Below, piece by piece: positions 7,368-15,126 of a DNA stretch of 36,421 bases. Source of the DNA: a virus. A program made the position numbers and the translations under genes. The notes under the pieces were generated by a model. It did not search any database. It had not been told where the DNA came from and worked only from the letters and a program-made list of their open reading frames with translations. The number at the start of each line of letters is the position of its first letter. The first letter of the stretch is position 1. The stretch is from the IMG/VR virus record IMGVR_UViG_3300038701_002576, positions 1 through 36,421 of that record; one strand, 5' to 3'.

Positions 7368-9772
7368 TAGATTACTGGTATTAATACACACCTACAATTA
7401 ATAGTATTCTCAATACTCCCTGCTGGATCGCTAGGATAGGATAACAGTTCTCCACTCACCAAGAATTTCTCACCACGTCCGACCTGTTGTCCATCTGCAC
7501 TTACATGATCAGCATTACTTGTGAAGAAGTTACGTACAAATGCATCATTAGCTGTAAGCCATTCAGCTGCCACTACGTCATCATTGTTTTCATAGCTATA
7601 ACGAGAAGAAAGACCAGCAATTCGGTTACTTTCGGTTCGGGTAATAATATCTAGCCTTCCTGTTGGGATTCCACAATCTCTATTATGCGCTTTATTATCA
7701 TTTTCAGGACATGGTAACTCGACGACATCATCAGTAAGCCCATAGAGGGTCCCGAGTAGCCTGTCGACAGTCTGTGCCAATGGATCTGGGTTATTGTACG
7801 TAATACCCTTAAGAGCTCTTAGAGCCGCATCCTGCTCTTCTTTAGTAAGCGAGGGTAGCCCTGCATTCTCACGTTGAGACTTATTAGTAATAAGCTCTAA
7901 CATCCTATTATACCTATTCTCTGACCCCGTTACACGGCCATCTACTATTGCCTGGTTAGTAATCGCATCTACATAAGCATTATGCCTTTGAAGAATGGAT
8001 GTATTCTGTACACCATCGAGATAGGAAGAGTATAAACCATTAACTTGAGATTTAAACTGATCTCTTGTTATGACTCCATCTTGAACTTGATTAACAAAGA
8101 TCAATAAGTCCTTACGACTCTTATCATCAAGCTTAGAGATAGCCTCTCCAGCGATTAGATTTATCTCTGTTAGTTGTTGCGGAGTTAGTTGTTTCTTTTT
8201 ATTATATAGTTTTTTGCCCTTGCTCTTAGCTACCACTACAGCCAGTGCTTGAGACTCTTTATTCACTCTCTCTGCAAATTCTGTATACAAGGAGATTAGC
8301 TCTCGGCGAAGAATGGAATCCTCTTCAACCTTAGGGAATACCTGCTCAAGGCTAACTGAATCCTCATCACGTATTCCATCTATATTATTTATGATACGGC
8401 CATACTGGCCTTTTAACATGTCACGGATACCTGCCTTAAAATCTAACTCACGATCCTTAACCAATCCTTTTGCGTACTTTCTAAGATCAGACCTGTTCTC
8501 AGACATAGCTTTATCACCCTCCTTAGGGTCATCAGTTTCCACTTCTTCATTTGGAACAGCTGGCTGAGATAGGAAGGATAATGGTTGGGTATCTGTTATG
8601 TAAACATCATCCTCATCACCCATCTCTATATCTAACATAGCTTTAGCTTCTCCCCTAGTTATAATCCCTTTCTCATATAACAAAGAAGCATCTTGAACAT
8701 TCTGGCTTCTGTCTTCAGTTACTGGATCATCAAAGATAAATACTTTATTACTATGATCTACCGCCCTATAGTAGTTAGGTAATAGGAACTCATTCATTGC
8801 GCCCTTTTCAAGCTCAAGCATGGACGTCAAAGTTGTCTTTTCATAGTTCTTAGTTGCTTGCTCTGTATTAGCATTAGTTGCACTTGGGAATACTAGGGCA
8901 ATATCAACACCATGAGCTAATAGTACATTCTCTCTCATTAGTCGCATACCCTCTATAAAGTCAGAATCTTTAGCACTCTCCATCACTTGCCTGAATTCAA
9001 TACCAGAATCTGAAAGCACCGCACTCTTCCTTGAATTATCTGACCCCTGGAAGCTTCTTAGGAATGATGCAAACCGATTTCTCTTTTCAGGATTTTGAGC
9101 ACCCGGAACTACCCAGTAACCATCAGGTTTATTATTATTCATGAATACATTCATATTCCAAGATTCCATGGACTCTAAAGAGTTGTGAGAGTACCTTGAT
9201 GCTTCTAGCGCACCATAACCACTCAACCAATCCTTTGGGTTAGGCTCTCGGAACGGAACTATGTCCAAGGGATCTATATCAATTACCTTACCAGTTACTT
9301 GGTGGTATTCATAGTGAATAGGCTCCCCTGTATTCTTATCTTTCTTTATCTTTATCTTGGTAGGATCAAGCACGAAAAACTCTGCTTTGGCATCTCTTTT
9401 ATTCTCTGGTTCAACTATTACCCAAAATGCATGCCCCGTTAGCTCTAGGTAGATCCTAGTAAGGTATCTAGCCTCTCGAAGTGTCTGTATAGAGTTAAAC
9501 CTCAACAGATCCTTTTGTAATTGATCATCACTAAGTGCGTTAAACCCATCTTCTTCCTCTTGAGCTAAGTATATATCATGCCCTGCTAGTGAGTTAGCGT
9601 TGTATCTAGATGCTATGTAAGTATATGATGTGAATTGGTCGAGGAAGTTAATATCCTTAACCGCACTAGTATGGTCTACCCATGAGCTACCGTTATCTAT
9701 ACGAATAGTGTTCTGTTGTACCGCTTTTTGTTGCCTCTGTAAGGTCTTGGTGAGTTCTTGTATTAGTCCCAT
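7367..9772 (-). CDS. Portal protein fused to a MuF-type head morphogenesis domain
   Basis: 801 residues. The first ~420 form an HK97-like portal (VDPTKIKI-type wing, long stem helices, RLMRENVLLAHGVDIALVFP, then NEFLLPNYYRAVD). The C-terminus carries a MuF-like domain: ITRTESNRI around residue 700, then SADGQ, FLVSGELLSYPSDP and the closing NTINCRCVLIPV with the usual C-R-C. Portals are normally about 400-500 residues and MuF proteins separate, so this is a natural fusion. The dodecameric portal is the DNA channel and MuF proteins are minor head components that can be ejected with DNA. The leader is CTAAATACAT with no Shine-Dalgarno. The gene lies 6 bp after terL. Confidence 0.9.
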   Translation of the reverse strand: MGLIQELTKTLQRQQKAVQQNTIRIDNGSSWVDHTSAVKDINFLDQFTSYTYIASRYNANSLAGHDIYLAQEEEDGFNALSDDQLQKDLLRFNSIQTLREARYLTRIYLELTGHAFWVIVEPENKRDAKAEFFVLDPTKIKIKKDKNTGEPIHYEYHQVTGKVIDIDPLDIVPFREPNPKDWLSGYGALEASRYSHNSLESMESWNMNVFMNNNKPDGYWVVPGAQNPEKRNRFASFLRSFQGSDNSRKSAVLSDSGIEFRQVMESAKDSDFIEGMRLMRENVLLAHGVDIALVFPSATNANTEQATKNYEKTTLTSMLELEKGAMNEFLLPNYYRAVDHSNKVFIFDDPVTEDRSQNVQDASLLYEKGIITRGEAKAMLDIEMGDEDDVYITDTQPLSFLSQPAVPNEEVETDDPKEGDKAMSENRSDLRKYAKGLVKDRELDFKAGIRDMLKGQYGRIINNIDGIRDEDSVSLEQVFPKVEEDSILRRELISLYTEFAERVNKESQALAVVVAKSKGKKLYNKKKQLTPQQLTEINLIAGEAISKLDDKSRKDLLIFVNQVQDGVITRDQFKSQVNGLYSSYLDGVQNTSILQRHNAYVDAITNQAIVDGRVTGSENRYNRMLELITNKSQRENAGLPSLTKEEQDAALRALKGITYNNPDPLAQTVDRLLGTLYGLTDDVVELPCPENDNKAHNRDCGIPTGRLDIITRTESNRIAGLSSRYSYENNDDVVAAEWLTANDAFVRNFFTSNADHVSADGQQVGRGEKFLVSGELLSYPSDPAGSIENTINCRCVLIPVI

Positions 9773-9778
9773 ATGTAT

Positions 9779-11014
9779 TTAGAAGGTTTCAAAATTTTCT
9801 GCGTCTAGATCAAATGTAAATAACTGAAATGGTTGTGTCTGCGTGAATAGCTTGTTCAACAAGGCTAAGGCGATGACACAATCATCATGCAGGCCTGGTG
9901 GCGCATTATATGTAATATTACCAGACCTAGTTATATCATACTCGAAAACCTCTAGTTCTGACAACAAAACCGGATAATTTGCTATGTGGATATCTGAGTT
10001 ATCCATTGATAGGCTCAAACCATTAATTATTTGTGATTTACTACTGTTGGTGAATTTGAAGCCCTCTATGTTCATACCGGCCTGTGATAACCTATCGAAT
10101 AGAGCATCACCCACACCCGTTGAGTCCATGATGAACTGAGGCCGATGGAACTTCTCCCAAATATTGACTATTCTTTGTATTTGAAACTCATAATCTATTT
10201 TATTAAACCTATCCATAAACAAGACCTCTTTAGTATCCAAGTCTCCTATCATTACCACTGTAAAGTCGGTATGCTTTGCTATATCAGCGCTCATTACATA
10301 ACTCTTATTAGGATCACCGACCTCTATAATGTTGTTATGAGCAAGTCTATGGATATTCCTAAAGACAGTTCCTTCCCCCTCTACGAAGTGGGCTAAGTAG
10401 TTCTGATTAAATACAGCCTCCGGAAGTGATTTCTTTGCTTCGTTAATAACCTTATCTGATACAAAAGGAGAGTCGTAACTAGAGAACTGAAAGCTTTTAT
10501 AATTGTCGTCATCAGATTGCCCTCTAACCCACATCTTATGGAACAGGTTCTTAGACTTGGGCGTTCCTATAATCCTAACTTGTGCGTGATGAAACATGGG
10601 TTCTAATGATTCTTCCCATAAACTATCTTTATGCAGAATAATTCCTGCCTCATTTAGAACGGCATAGTCATACTCAAAACCTTCAAGGTTTTCTGGCTTT
10701 TGGCTTGAACCGAAATCAATTACTTTATTCCCTGGTAGCTTTAGTTTATATTGTTGGCCATTCCATTTACATAGATGCCAGATAGGCTTAAGGAGAGGCT
10801 TATAGTATCTTTCTACATACGTCGTGAGGTTCGCTTGTGTAGTGTCAACATGGAGGCCGTATCGAGCATTAGGATCTGTTAACAGCGATTCTAGCAGCCA
10901 CTGAATGGAGTTGTAGGTCTTACCTACTCGCCTACCCGCAGAGATAATAGAATATTTATGGTCGTTGTATAAAGCAGGTTTTATAAAGCTTGGGACATTG
11001 AAACTAAGTCTCAT
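9779..11014 (-). CDS. terL: Terminase large subunit (packaging ATPase-nuclease)
   Basis: 411 residues. Walker A SAGRRVGKT is at ~25-33 and the Walker B-like YDYAVLNEAG at ~116-125, with Asn in place of the more usual Asp before the catalytic Glu. The RNase H-like nuclease has MSADIAKHTDFT with D245 and D251, IMDSTGVGD with D298, and the C-terminal HDDCVIAL with D378/D379. This is the PBSX/T4-like terminase architecture at normal length. It cuts concatemers and pumps DNA through the portal, powered by ATP, working with the small subunit encoded 7 bp upstream. Identification is secure from motifs and position. Confidence 0.95.
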   Translation of the reverse strand: MRLSFNVPSFIKPALYNDHKYSIISAGRRVGKTYNSIQWLLESLLTDPNARYGLHVDTTQANLTTYVERYYKPLLKPIWHLCKWNGQQYKLKLPGNKVIDFGSSQKPENLEGFEYDYAVLNEAGIILHKDSLWEESLEPMFHHAQVRIIGTPKSKNLFHKMWVRGQSDDDNYKSFQFSSYDSPFVSDKVINEAKKSLPEAVFNQNYLAHFVEGEGTVFRNIHRLAHNNIIEVGDPNKSYVMSADIAKHTDFTVVMIGDLDTKEVLFMDRFNKIDYEFQIQRIVNIWEKFHRPQFIMDSTGVGDALFDRLSQAGMNIEGFKFTNSSKSQIINGLSLSMDNSDIHIANYPVLLSELEVFEYDITRSGNITYNAPPGLHDDCVIALALLNKLFTQTQPFQLFTFDLDAENFETF

Positions 11015-11021
11015 CCCTCAA

Positions 11022-11369
11022 TTATACACTATCCCCTTCAATAATCTCTGCTTCAGTTATTTCTTTGTGTTCTATAAGGATAGTCTTATCACTCTTCTCT
11101 TCGACCTGAGCCCTTGTCAATTTTGGCTTAAAGAACTCTACTGTGTCTTTATACATAGACATACCCATAGCCTTCTCTTTTGGGTCAGGGCTATCCATCC
11201 ACTCCCTTAGGTTCCTCATATAGAGTTCTGCACCATCTGTAACAATAAACTCCCCAAGTTGCTCCCAAAGGAGTGTCCTCTTCCCTTTGGAACCCTTCTT
11301 CCTCCCTCCAGATGTGTTTCCTTTCGCAAAATTTCCATTGTTATGTCTTTTAGGTTTTGCACGTGCCAT
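11022..11369 (-). CDS. terS: Terminase small subunit-like protein
   Basis: 115 residues. The basic N-terminus FAKGNTSGGRKKGSKGK resembles the start of small-terminase/DUF5681-type phage proteins, followed by a helical core (WEQLGEFIVTDGAELYMRNL, then MGMSMYKDTVEFFKPKL) and an acidic tail. It lies 7 bp upstream of terL in the usual order. It would recognise the packaging site and recruit TerL. Its leader has tandem ATTACATTTT-like units and no Shine-Dalgarno. The call rests on position plus N-terminal composition. Confidence 0.75.
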   Translation of the reverse strand: MARAKPKRHNNGNFAKGNTSGGRKKGSKGKRTLLWEQLGEFIVTDGAELYMRNLREWMDSPDPKEKAMGMSMYKDTVEFFKPKLTRAQVEEKSDKTILIEHKEITEAEIIEGDSV

Positions 11370-11482
11370 AATGTAATAAAATGTAATAAAAAACGCATAT
11401 ATCTCGTGTCACATCATATTCTATCATTTTATGTTCCAGTTTTATATCTGCTATTTTTGCACCCAGTTGTGCTCACTCTTTG

Positions 11483-11638
11483 TCACAGCCCCAACAATAG
11501 ATAAACCATAATACAGAACGTACCAATACTAGCCAAGGTGCTTGGTAACAGACACCCTATCATCAAGATCTTGAAGTTATCGACCTCTGATGGCCCCTCT
11601 ATTACAACTGCTTTCTTAAAATCACTCCCCGTATTCAT
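11483..11638 (-). CDS. Small single-span membrane protein
   Basis: 51 residues (MNTGSDFKKAVVIEGPSEVD...). The C-terminal half, ILMIGCLLPSTLASIGTFCI onward to LLLGL, is one hydrophobic segment. The ATG overlaps the end of the upstream membrane-protein gene by 17 bases, suggesting translational coupling. Function unknown. Given two consecutive small membrane proteins in the early-type block, a host membrane or superinfection role is possible but untested. The 11400-11480 stretch downstream shows nothing beyond AT-rich sequence leading to the terS start. Confidence 0.5.
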   Translation of the reverse strand: MNTGSDFKKAVVIEGPSEVDNFKILMIGCLLPSTLASIGTFCIMVYLLLGL

Positions 11639-11876
11639 AATCTTCACTTAACAAATAAATATCTCCTACCTCTAACCACGCCTTCACTGTAATCCATTCT
11701 TCCTGACAGTCTAACTTATAGTTATGACCGTCAACCTCTGGTGTTCCACTATACATCGCCCTCACTACTTCACACTCTACGGTCTGACTCTGGTTAGGCC
11801 AAATAAGTAATAAAGCCACCATCCCAACTATCAGTATGAGAATTAAAATAATTGTCTCTTGCACTTTCTTATTCAT
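11622..11876 (-). CDS. Small membrane-anchored protein
   Basis: 84 residues from the ATG at 11876 (MNKKVQETIILILILIVGMV). That start overlaps the upstream stop by 8 bases and has GAAGGTG upstream as ribosome site; an upstream in-frame ATG at 11894 is less likely. Residues ~8-26 form a single membrane span or uncleaved signal anchor. The C-terminal ~55 residues are polar with two Cys (VECEVV, LDCQEE) that could form a disulfide outside the membrane. No family recognised. Confidence 0.65.
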   Translation of the reverse strand: MNKKVQETIILILILIVGMVALLLIWPNQSQTVECEVVRAMYSGTPEVDGHNYKLDCQEEWITVKAWLEVGDIYLLSEDYEYGE

Positions 11877-12372
11877 CTTGCACCTTCTTTCCATAGCTAA
11901 AATATTTAATTAACCGTTTTTCCCCGATTTCTTCGATTGCGGCTTGGGCTGATTCCAGGGACTTGAAATAGAAATTGTTGCAAAGTCCAGTGCTGTCAGA
12001 ATCTATCACAACTTTACCCCCACGGCTATCCTTGTAGTAATACAGGTGATGGTGCCAGATATTTTTTGCCCCATCCCAAACCTGATCATCATCAGCAAGC
12101 TCTCGCAGCTCACCTTCTATTTTTAGATACTCTAAATACTCTTCGGCCTCTTCTTCTGTCTTGAAACAGTTACCTTGGGAGTAGCGCCATTTATCCGAAT
12201 TACCTACCATCCACTGGCTAGCCTCTACCTCACCCAAATCGTCAATATACCAATACCCATCACCATACCCATACTTCCACCTACCACCCATAACCTCTTC
12301 AGTAACACCCTCACCCAAGTCAACATCTATCAAACCCCCTTTTTTTAAATCCTTTAATAATCTGTATTTCAT
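11869..12372 (-). CDS. Hypothetical early-type protein
   Basis: 167 residues starting MKYRLLKDLKKGGLIDVDLG. It contains NCFKTEEEAEEYLEYLK near residue 70, a motif common in phage and conjugative-element hypothetical proteins in which a CFKTxEEA helix ends a short beta domain. The same kind of module seems to recur near the C-terminus (FYFKSLESAQAAIEEI), suggesting an internal duplication. It abuts the 12373-12606 gene without a gap. No function can be assigned. Confidence 0.6.
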   Translation of the reverse strand: MKYRLLKDLKKGGLIDVDLGEGVTEEVMGGRWKYGYGDGYWYIDDLGEVEASQWMVGNSDKWRYSQGNCFKTEEEAEEYLEYLKIEGELRELADDDQVWDGAKNIWHHHLYYYKDSRGGKVVIDSDSTGLCNNFYFKSLESAQAAIEEIGEKRLIKYFSYGKKVQDE

Positions 12373-12606
12373 CTACGCACCCTCCTGAGCTAATGCGAAT
12401 CCGTAAGACACACCTTCATTGAATTCATCTATAAATCGAGCTGTAGTTTCGTTCTTCTTCTCTAAACCTAACGAAAGGTGTAAGAGTGAGGTCTTCACTT
12501 TCCCGATTGTTTTTAACAGGTCTTCGCGTGATTCTGCTGCTTCGAAGATCTCAGCTGAAATTAATGTACGTAGTACGGACTGTAGTAATTCTAATTCATT
12601 ATCCAT
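12373..12606 (-). CDS. Hypothetical small helical protein, first gene after promoter P2
   Basis: 77 residues (MDNELELLQSVLRTLISAEI...), acidic, almost entirely helical, no Cys. It follows the shared early promoter-leader unit at 12616-12664 and has no Shine-Dalgarno; the leader reads GTTAAAAAGTAAT on the plus strand, that is ATTACTTTTTAAC in the transcript. Being the first gene of a dedicated early transcript suggests an immediate-early role, but nothing in the sequence defines it. Confidence 0.6.
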   Translation of the reverse strand: MDNELELLQSVLRTLISAEIFEAAESREDLLKTIGKVKTSLLHLSLGLEKKNETTARFIDEFNEGVSYGFALAQEGA

Positions 12607-12615
12607 GAACTAATT

Positions 12616-12664
12616 GTTAAAAAGTAATATAATCAACTATATACTTATTTAGATATTATGTCAA
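12616..12664 (-). promoter_or_regulatory. Early promoter P2 with shared leader
   Basis: On the minus strand: -35 TTGACA (12664-12659), 17-bp spacer ending GTA, -10 TATAGT (12641-12636), then TGATTATA and TTACTTTTTAAC. It matches promoters at 13827, 15357 and 17203 in -10, spacing and initially transcribed sequence. Transcription would start near 12629, inside the conserved leader, about 22 bases before the ATG. Confidence 0.85.
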
Positions 12665-12667
12665 GTA

Positions 12668-13210
12668 TTAAAACATACTTTCTACAGCCTTTTCCATAGT
12701 AACAACTTTTACAGGGTCTTCCTTCGTAACTGTCTTTTTCTTCACTTCAGTTACTGGTAAACCTGTTAGTGTAAGTAATATTTCTTTCTGTTTCTTCTGA
12801 AAGAATGCTGTCATCTTATCGAATGCGGCATCTATTTCGGAAGGTTTCAACACCTTATCTGGGTTCGATCTCTCGTAATCAGCGATAACTTTATCAACAT
12901 CAGCAGTTGTGACTCTATTTTTATAATCAAAGTCCAGTTTCACATTCCTGTATCTCGTAATAGAATTATTAGTAGACTCGTGCATTTCTCTCTTGCCGAA
13001 TACGGCTGAGAGTGAAGCAGTCTTAGGTGTTCCCTGAATTTGTCCATCAATCACCCTTAAAAACCCACCTTGAATACACCACTTCAAGTTCTCAGGATAC
13101 AAATCCCCAACTGGAGTATGGATGTATTTATCTGGTGTATATTTATGGAGGCGAGCTTGGTAAACTAAATACTTTTTGATTGAGAGTGGTGAATAACTAA
13201 GCACTTTCAC
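12668..13210 (-). CDS. Hypothetical early-type protein, GTG start
   Basis: 180 residues (MKVLSYSPLSIKKYLVYQAR...). The GTG at 13210 is 3-4 bases after GGAG and overlaps the end of the YopX-like gene by 14 bases, so coupled translation is likely. The N-terminal half is mixed alpha/beta. Residues ~105-145 are helical and the C-terminus is Lys/Val rich. No family recognised. It ends just before the -35 of promoter P2, so it closes the P1 operon. Confidence 0.6.
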   Translation of the reverse strand: MKVLSYSPLSIKKYLVYQARLHKYTPDKYIHTPVGDLYPENLKWCIQGGFLRVIDGQIQGTPKTASLSAVFGKREMHESTNNSITRYRNVKLDFDYKNRVTTADVDKVIADYERSNPDKVLKPSEIDAAFDKMTAFFQKKQKEILLTLTGLPVTEVKKKTVTKEDPVKVVTMEKAVESMF

Positions 13211-13580
13211 CTCCTAGTAACCCCTTATTTTCGTAGATATTGCCGATCACCTCGATACCACGATGCCTTACATATAGGGGGCTGCATAGATCATCATATT
13301 TCTTTCCTAATATAGCAAAGCAGTACCCCTTACTTATAATAATTTTGATTAAACCTTTGTCGTTCACTATATCCCCCTCATAAATCTCCACACCATTCTT
13401 GCCCTCCATGCTAGTGTATCGCATCAACCCAATCTCATCAAAACTAAATTCTGACATGTCACCCTCTTCTTCATCTACCAAATAGCACTCAATCGTTTTT
13501 GTATCAAAATTAATCCGCTCTACCTTTACCATTATCTTATAGGCCTTTATCCAAGCCCTAAATTTAATTTTCCTATTCAT
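13197..13580 (-). CDS. YopX-family protein
   Basis: 127 residues from the ATG at 13580, preceded by GAGGTGC as ribosome site. Hallmarks of the YopX family are the N-terminal RKIKFRAWIK, the central GLMRYTSMEGKNGVEIYEGDIV and the C-terminal EVIGNIYENKGLL. YopX proteins are very common in phages of low-GC bacteria; their biochemical role is not established and they sit among early genes. The start overlaps the preceding stop by 8 bases. Confidence 0.88.
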   Translation of the reverse strand: MNRKIKFRAWIKAYKIMVKVERINFDTKTIECYLVDEEEGDMSEFSFDEIGLMRYTSMEGKNGVEIYEGDIVNDKGLIKIIISKGYCFAILGKKYDDLCSPLYVRHRGIEVIGNIYENKGLLGGESA

Positions 13581-13776
13581 CTTGCACCTCATCTAACCAT
13601 TTAAAGACCCCTTCCATCGTCATTTGACCTTCTGGATTCTCTAGGTACTTGTTATACGCATCGATTGATCTCTGAGACGCTAGGTATACATCACCTATCT
13701 CATCTGTAATGGTTATCGTTCCTTCTGGGAGGTTCTCAATCTCTTCTTTGGTAAGTGGTTTTGGTTCCTTAAGCAT
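13573..13776 (-). CDS. Hypothetical small protein, first gene after promoter P1
   Basis: 67 residues starting MLKEPKPLTKEEIENLPEGT, acidic, with a helix-strand-helix look. It is the first gene downstream of promoter P1 and lies a few bases after the shared TTACTTTTTAA leader, with no Shine-Dalgarno. The LTKEEIENLPEGT start is frequent in small phage hypotheticals. Function unknown. Confidence 0.6.
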   Translation of the reverse strand: MLKEPKPLTKEEIENLPEGTITITDEIGDVYLASQRSIDAYNKYLENPEGQMTMEGVFKWLDEVQDE

Positions 13777-13784
13777 ATATATAA

Positions 13785-13832
13785 TTAAAAAGTAATATAT
13801 GTGATCATATACGACTACTGACTTGGTGTCAA
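13785..13832 (-). promoter_or_regulatory. Early promoter P1 with shared leader
   Basis: On the minus strand: -35 TTGACA (13832-13827), 17-bp spacer ending GTA, -10 TATGAT (13809-13804), then CACATATATTACTTTTTAAT. It is the most diverged of the four copies in the -10 but keeps the exact spacing and leader. It drives the 13776-12668 genes. Confidence 0.82.
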
Positions 13833-13869
13833 ATTGATGTTCCCCTCAGGTTTGAGGGATCAAACTATA

Positions 13870-14340
13870 AAAATAGACCCCTTAAAAGGAGCCTATAAAC
13901 TGGCAATGTTCCCACAAAACCGTTTTATTGCACTTAACTTATTAACTATTTACTGCCCGAAGATAGTTTAAAGCATTTTAGTATAGTACAACTAATACCC
14001 TTTTTCAAGGATCATACTTTTTAGGTTGTTGTGAGTTCTTTCACAACCTTACCGCAAGCGTTTGGTTTTATTTTAAACTAGGTATCCTAGTTGGTTCGGT
14101 ACTAAAGTACCTTCTGGGAGGGGAGTTTTCGGTGAATAGTTGATAATATTGAGTACATGCCTCGCCTTTAACCCTAGCCTCACCTAGCGCATAAACTTCC
14201 CCCTCAAAAGGAACTCTATTGTGCGGCCACCCAAGTTAAACCATACGGCCTAACTTCGTCGGTGGCTAAGCTGCTACCCAGGTAAGACTAGTGAGCAATT
14301 AACTCAGCACAGCATGTAGCTGACTTTCATCTTACCGGAT
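13870..14340 (-). ncRNA. Candidate large structured RNA in the 650-base gene-free region
   Basis: No ORF of credible length occupies 13833-14433. Instead many hairpins are visible: 14028-14047 (GTTGTGA/TCACAAC), 14076-14092 (AACTAGG/CCTAGTT), 14098-14111 (GGTAC/GTACC), 14226-14266 (GCCACC/GGTGGC enclosing AAGTTA/TAACTT) and 14281-14336 (GGTAAGA/TCTTACC). A possible weak terminator lies at 13878-13891 on the minus strand. The minus strand is chosen because the tRNA-like element just upstream reads that way. Size and setting resemble GOLLD/ROOL-type phage RNAs, but I could not match a family consensus. Boundaries are approximate. Confidence 0.45.
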
Positions 14341-14343
14341 CTC

Positions 14344-14421
14344 CTACTGTGGGATTTGAACCCAGCCTGCATACACAGACCCACCAATATATCGCCAATT
14401 GTAGATGCGTATATCCAGTAG
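14344..14421 (-). ncRNA. tRNA-like element with T-arm but no recognisable anticodon arm
   Basis: The minus strand has a perfect T-arm core GGGTTCAAATCCC (UGGG/CCCA stem, 14350-14364) stacked directly on an acceptor-like stem CUACUG/CAGUAG (14416-14421 with 14344-14349). Between them, no 5-bp stem with a 7-base loop fits an anticodon arm. The intervening ~50 bases instead fold into one long irregular arm (AUACGCA/UGUGUAU, then CUAC-AAU/AUU-GUGG). Acceptor plus T-arm plus one long helix resembles a tRNA-mimic such as the tmRNA tRNA-like domain more than a tRNA. No CCA is encoded. Confidence 0.5.
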
Positions 14422-14433
14422 TAGTACATTCTA

Positions 14434-14838
14434 TCACACCAACTTCTCAACCTCTATTGGCCTTATAAGATAAACATCACTAACCCTAAAGACATGGTCT
14501 CCATTCTTAACAAAGTCACGACCAACCTCAAGTACCTCCACTATTTTAGATGCCAAACCACTATCCACTAACATAAGCCCATGCCCTTCTCCAGCCTCTT
14601 GCTCAAAGCGAACCTCATAATAGCCTTCATTAAAAAAGTAATCTTTATGACTAAATCCTATATCCATATAACTTAAACTAAAAACTAAAGTATTTAACCC
14701 AACCCGTTTGAGAGCCAGAGGGATCCAAATAGGAGCTTTCCTACTTATAAATATATCAATGTAGTAACCGGTTTTTATGTCCGTACATTTAAGCTTGCTA
14801 ACTGTCCCAAACTGGTCATCTCTTATTCGGTTGCCCAA
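14434..14838 (-). CDS. Hypothetical protein, first gene of the leftward unit
   Basis: About 134 residues if translation starts at the TTG at 14838 (GNRIRDDQFGTVSKLKCTD...). No in-frame ATG lies upstream before a stop, and no strong Shine-Dalgarno marks the start, so the N-terminus is uncertain. Mixed alpha/beta, no membrane segment, ends SDVYLIRPIEVEKLV. It lies immediately upstream of the tRNA-like element and structured RNA and would be cotranscribed with them. No family recognised. Confidence 0.5.
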   Translation of the reverse strand: MGNRIRDDQFGTVSKLKCTDIKTGYYIDIFISRKAPIWIPLALKRVGLNTLVFSLSYMDIGFSHKDYFFNEGYYEVRFEQEAGEGHGLMLVDSGLASKIVEVLEVGRDFVKNGDHVFRVSDVYLIRPIEVEKLV

Positions 14839-14975
14839 ATAATTTCATATGTGCCAGAAGGCGTGACCCTTAGCGCGAAAGGTTTATCACATGCACTTTT
14901 AATCCCAACCCGTATATCGATCATCAGGATCCTAACTATTATGCCACTATAATTCTTATACTCCCAGAGTTATGG

Positions 14976-15004
14976 AGTGGACTGGCAAGCCTGTTAGTGG
15001 ACTG
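14976..15004. promoter_or_regulatory. Two 9-bp direct repeats exactly 20 bp apart
   Basis: AGTGGACTG occurs at 14976-14984 and again at 14996-15004, a spacing of two helical turns, so both face the same side of the DNA. They lie between the sRNA terminator (15015-15042) and candidate -10 boxes for leftward transcription (TATAAG and TATAGT around 14953-14960) that have no good -35. This is the expected layout for an activator binding site upstream of a weak promoter. No protein partner is identified. Confidence 0.5.
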
Positions 15005-15014
15005 AGGTATCCAC

Positions 15015-15042
15015 GAAAAAACCCCGGCGGTTAAGCCAGGGT
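15015..15042 (-). terminator. Intrinsic terminator of the small RNA
   Basis: Minus strand: ACCCUGGC pairs completely with GCCGGGGU (one G-U pair) around a 6-base loop, followed at once by UUUUUU. This is one of the two cleanest rho-independent terminators in the window. It insulates the leftward unit from transcripts starting in the control region. Confidence 0.88.
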
Positions 15043-15120
15043 CGGTTCGATGAATTCTCTAAAAGCACCACAATTAAGTGATGTGAAGATATCTAATTGT
15101 ATCTCTTTTAGCAAATTCAT
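15015..15120 (-). ncRNA. Candidate ~105-nt small RNA with own promoter and terminator
   Basis: Transcription from the promoter at 15127-15155 would begin near 15120 and stop at the intrinsic terminator 15015-15042. The transcript's 5' segment (15118-15105) pairs with 15065-15052 in 13 of 14 positions, GAAUUUGCUAAAAG with CUUUUAGAGAAUUC. Inside this stem a second hairpin is possible (CAAUUA/UAAUUG, or CAUCAC/GUGGUG as an alternative). No ORF with a start and ribosome site is present. A regulatory or decoy RNA is the simplest reading. Confidence 0.7.
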
Positions 15121-15126
15121 ACAACT

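Noticed and set aside
14344-14421. Standard tRNA gene on the minus strand
   Set aside because: T-arm and acceptor-like stem are present but no anticodon stem-loop of 5 bp and 7 bases fits, and D-arm pairing fails, so I describe it as tRNA-like only.
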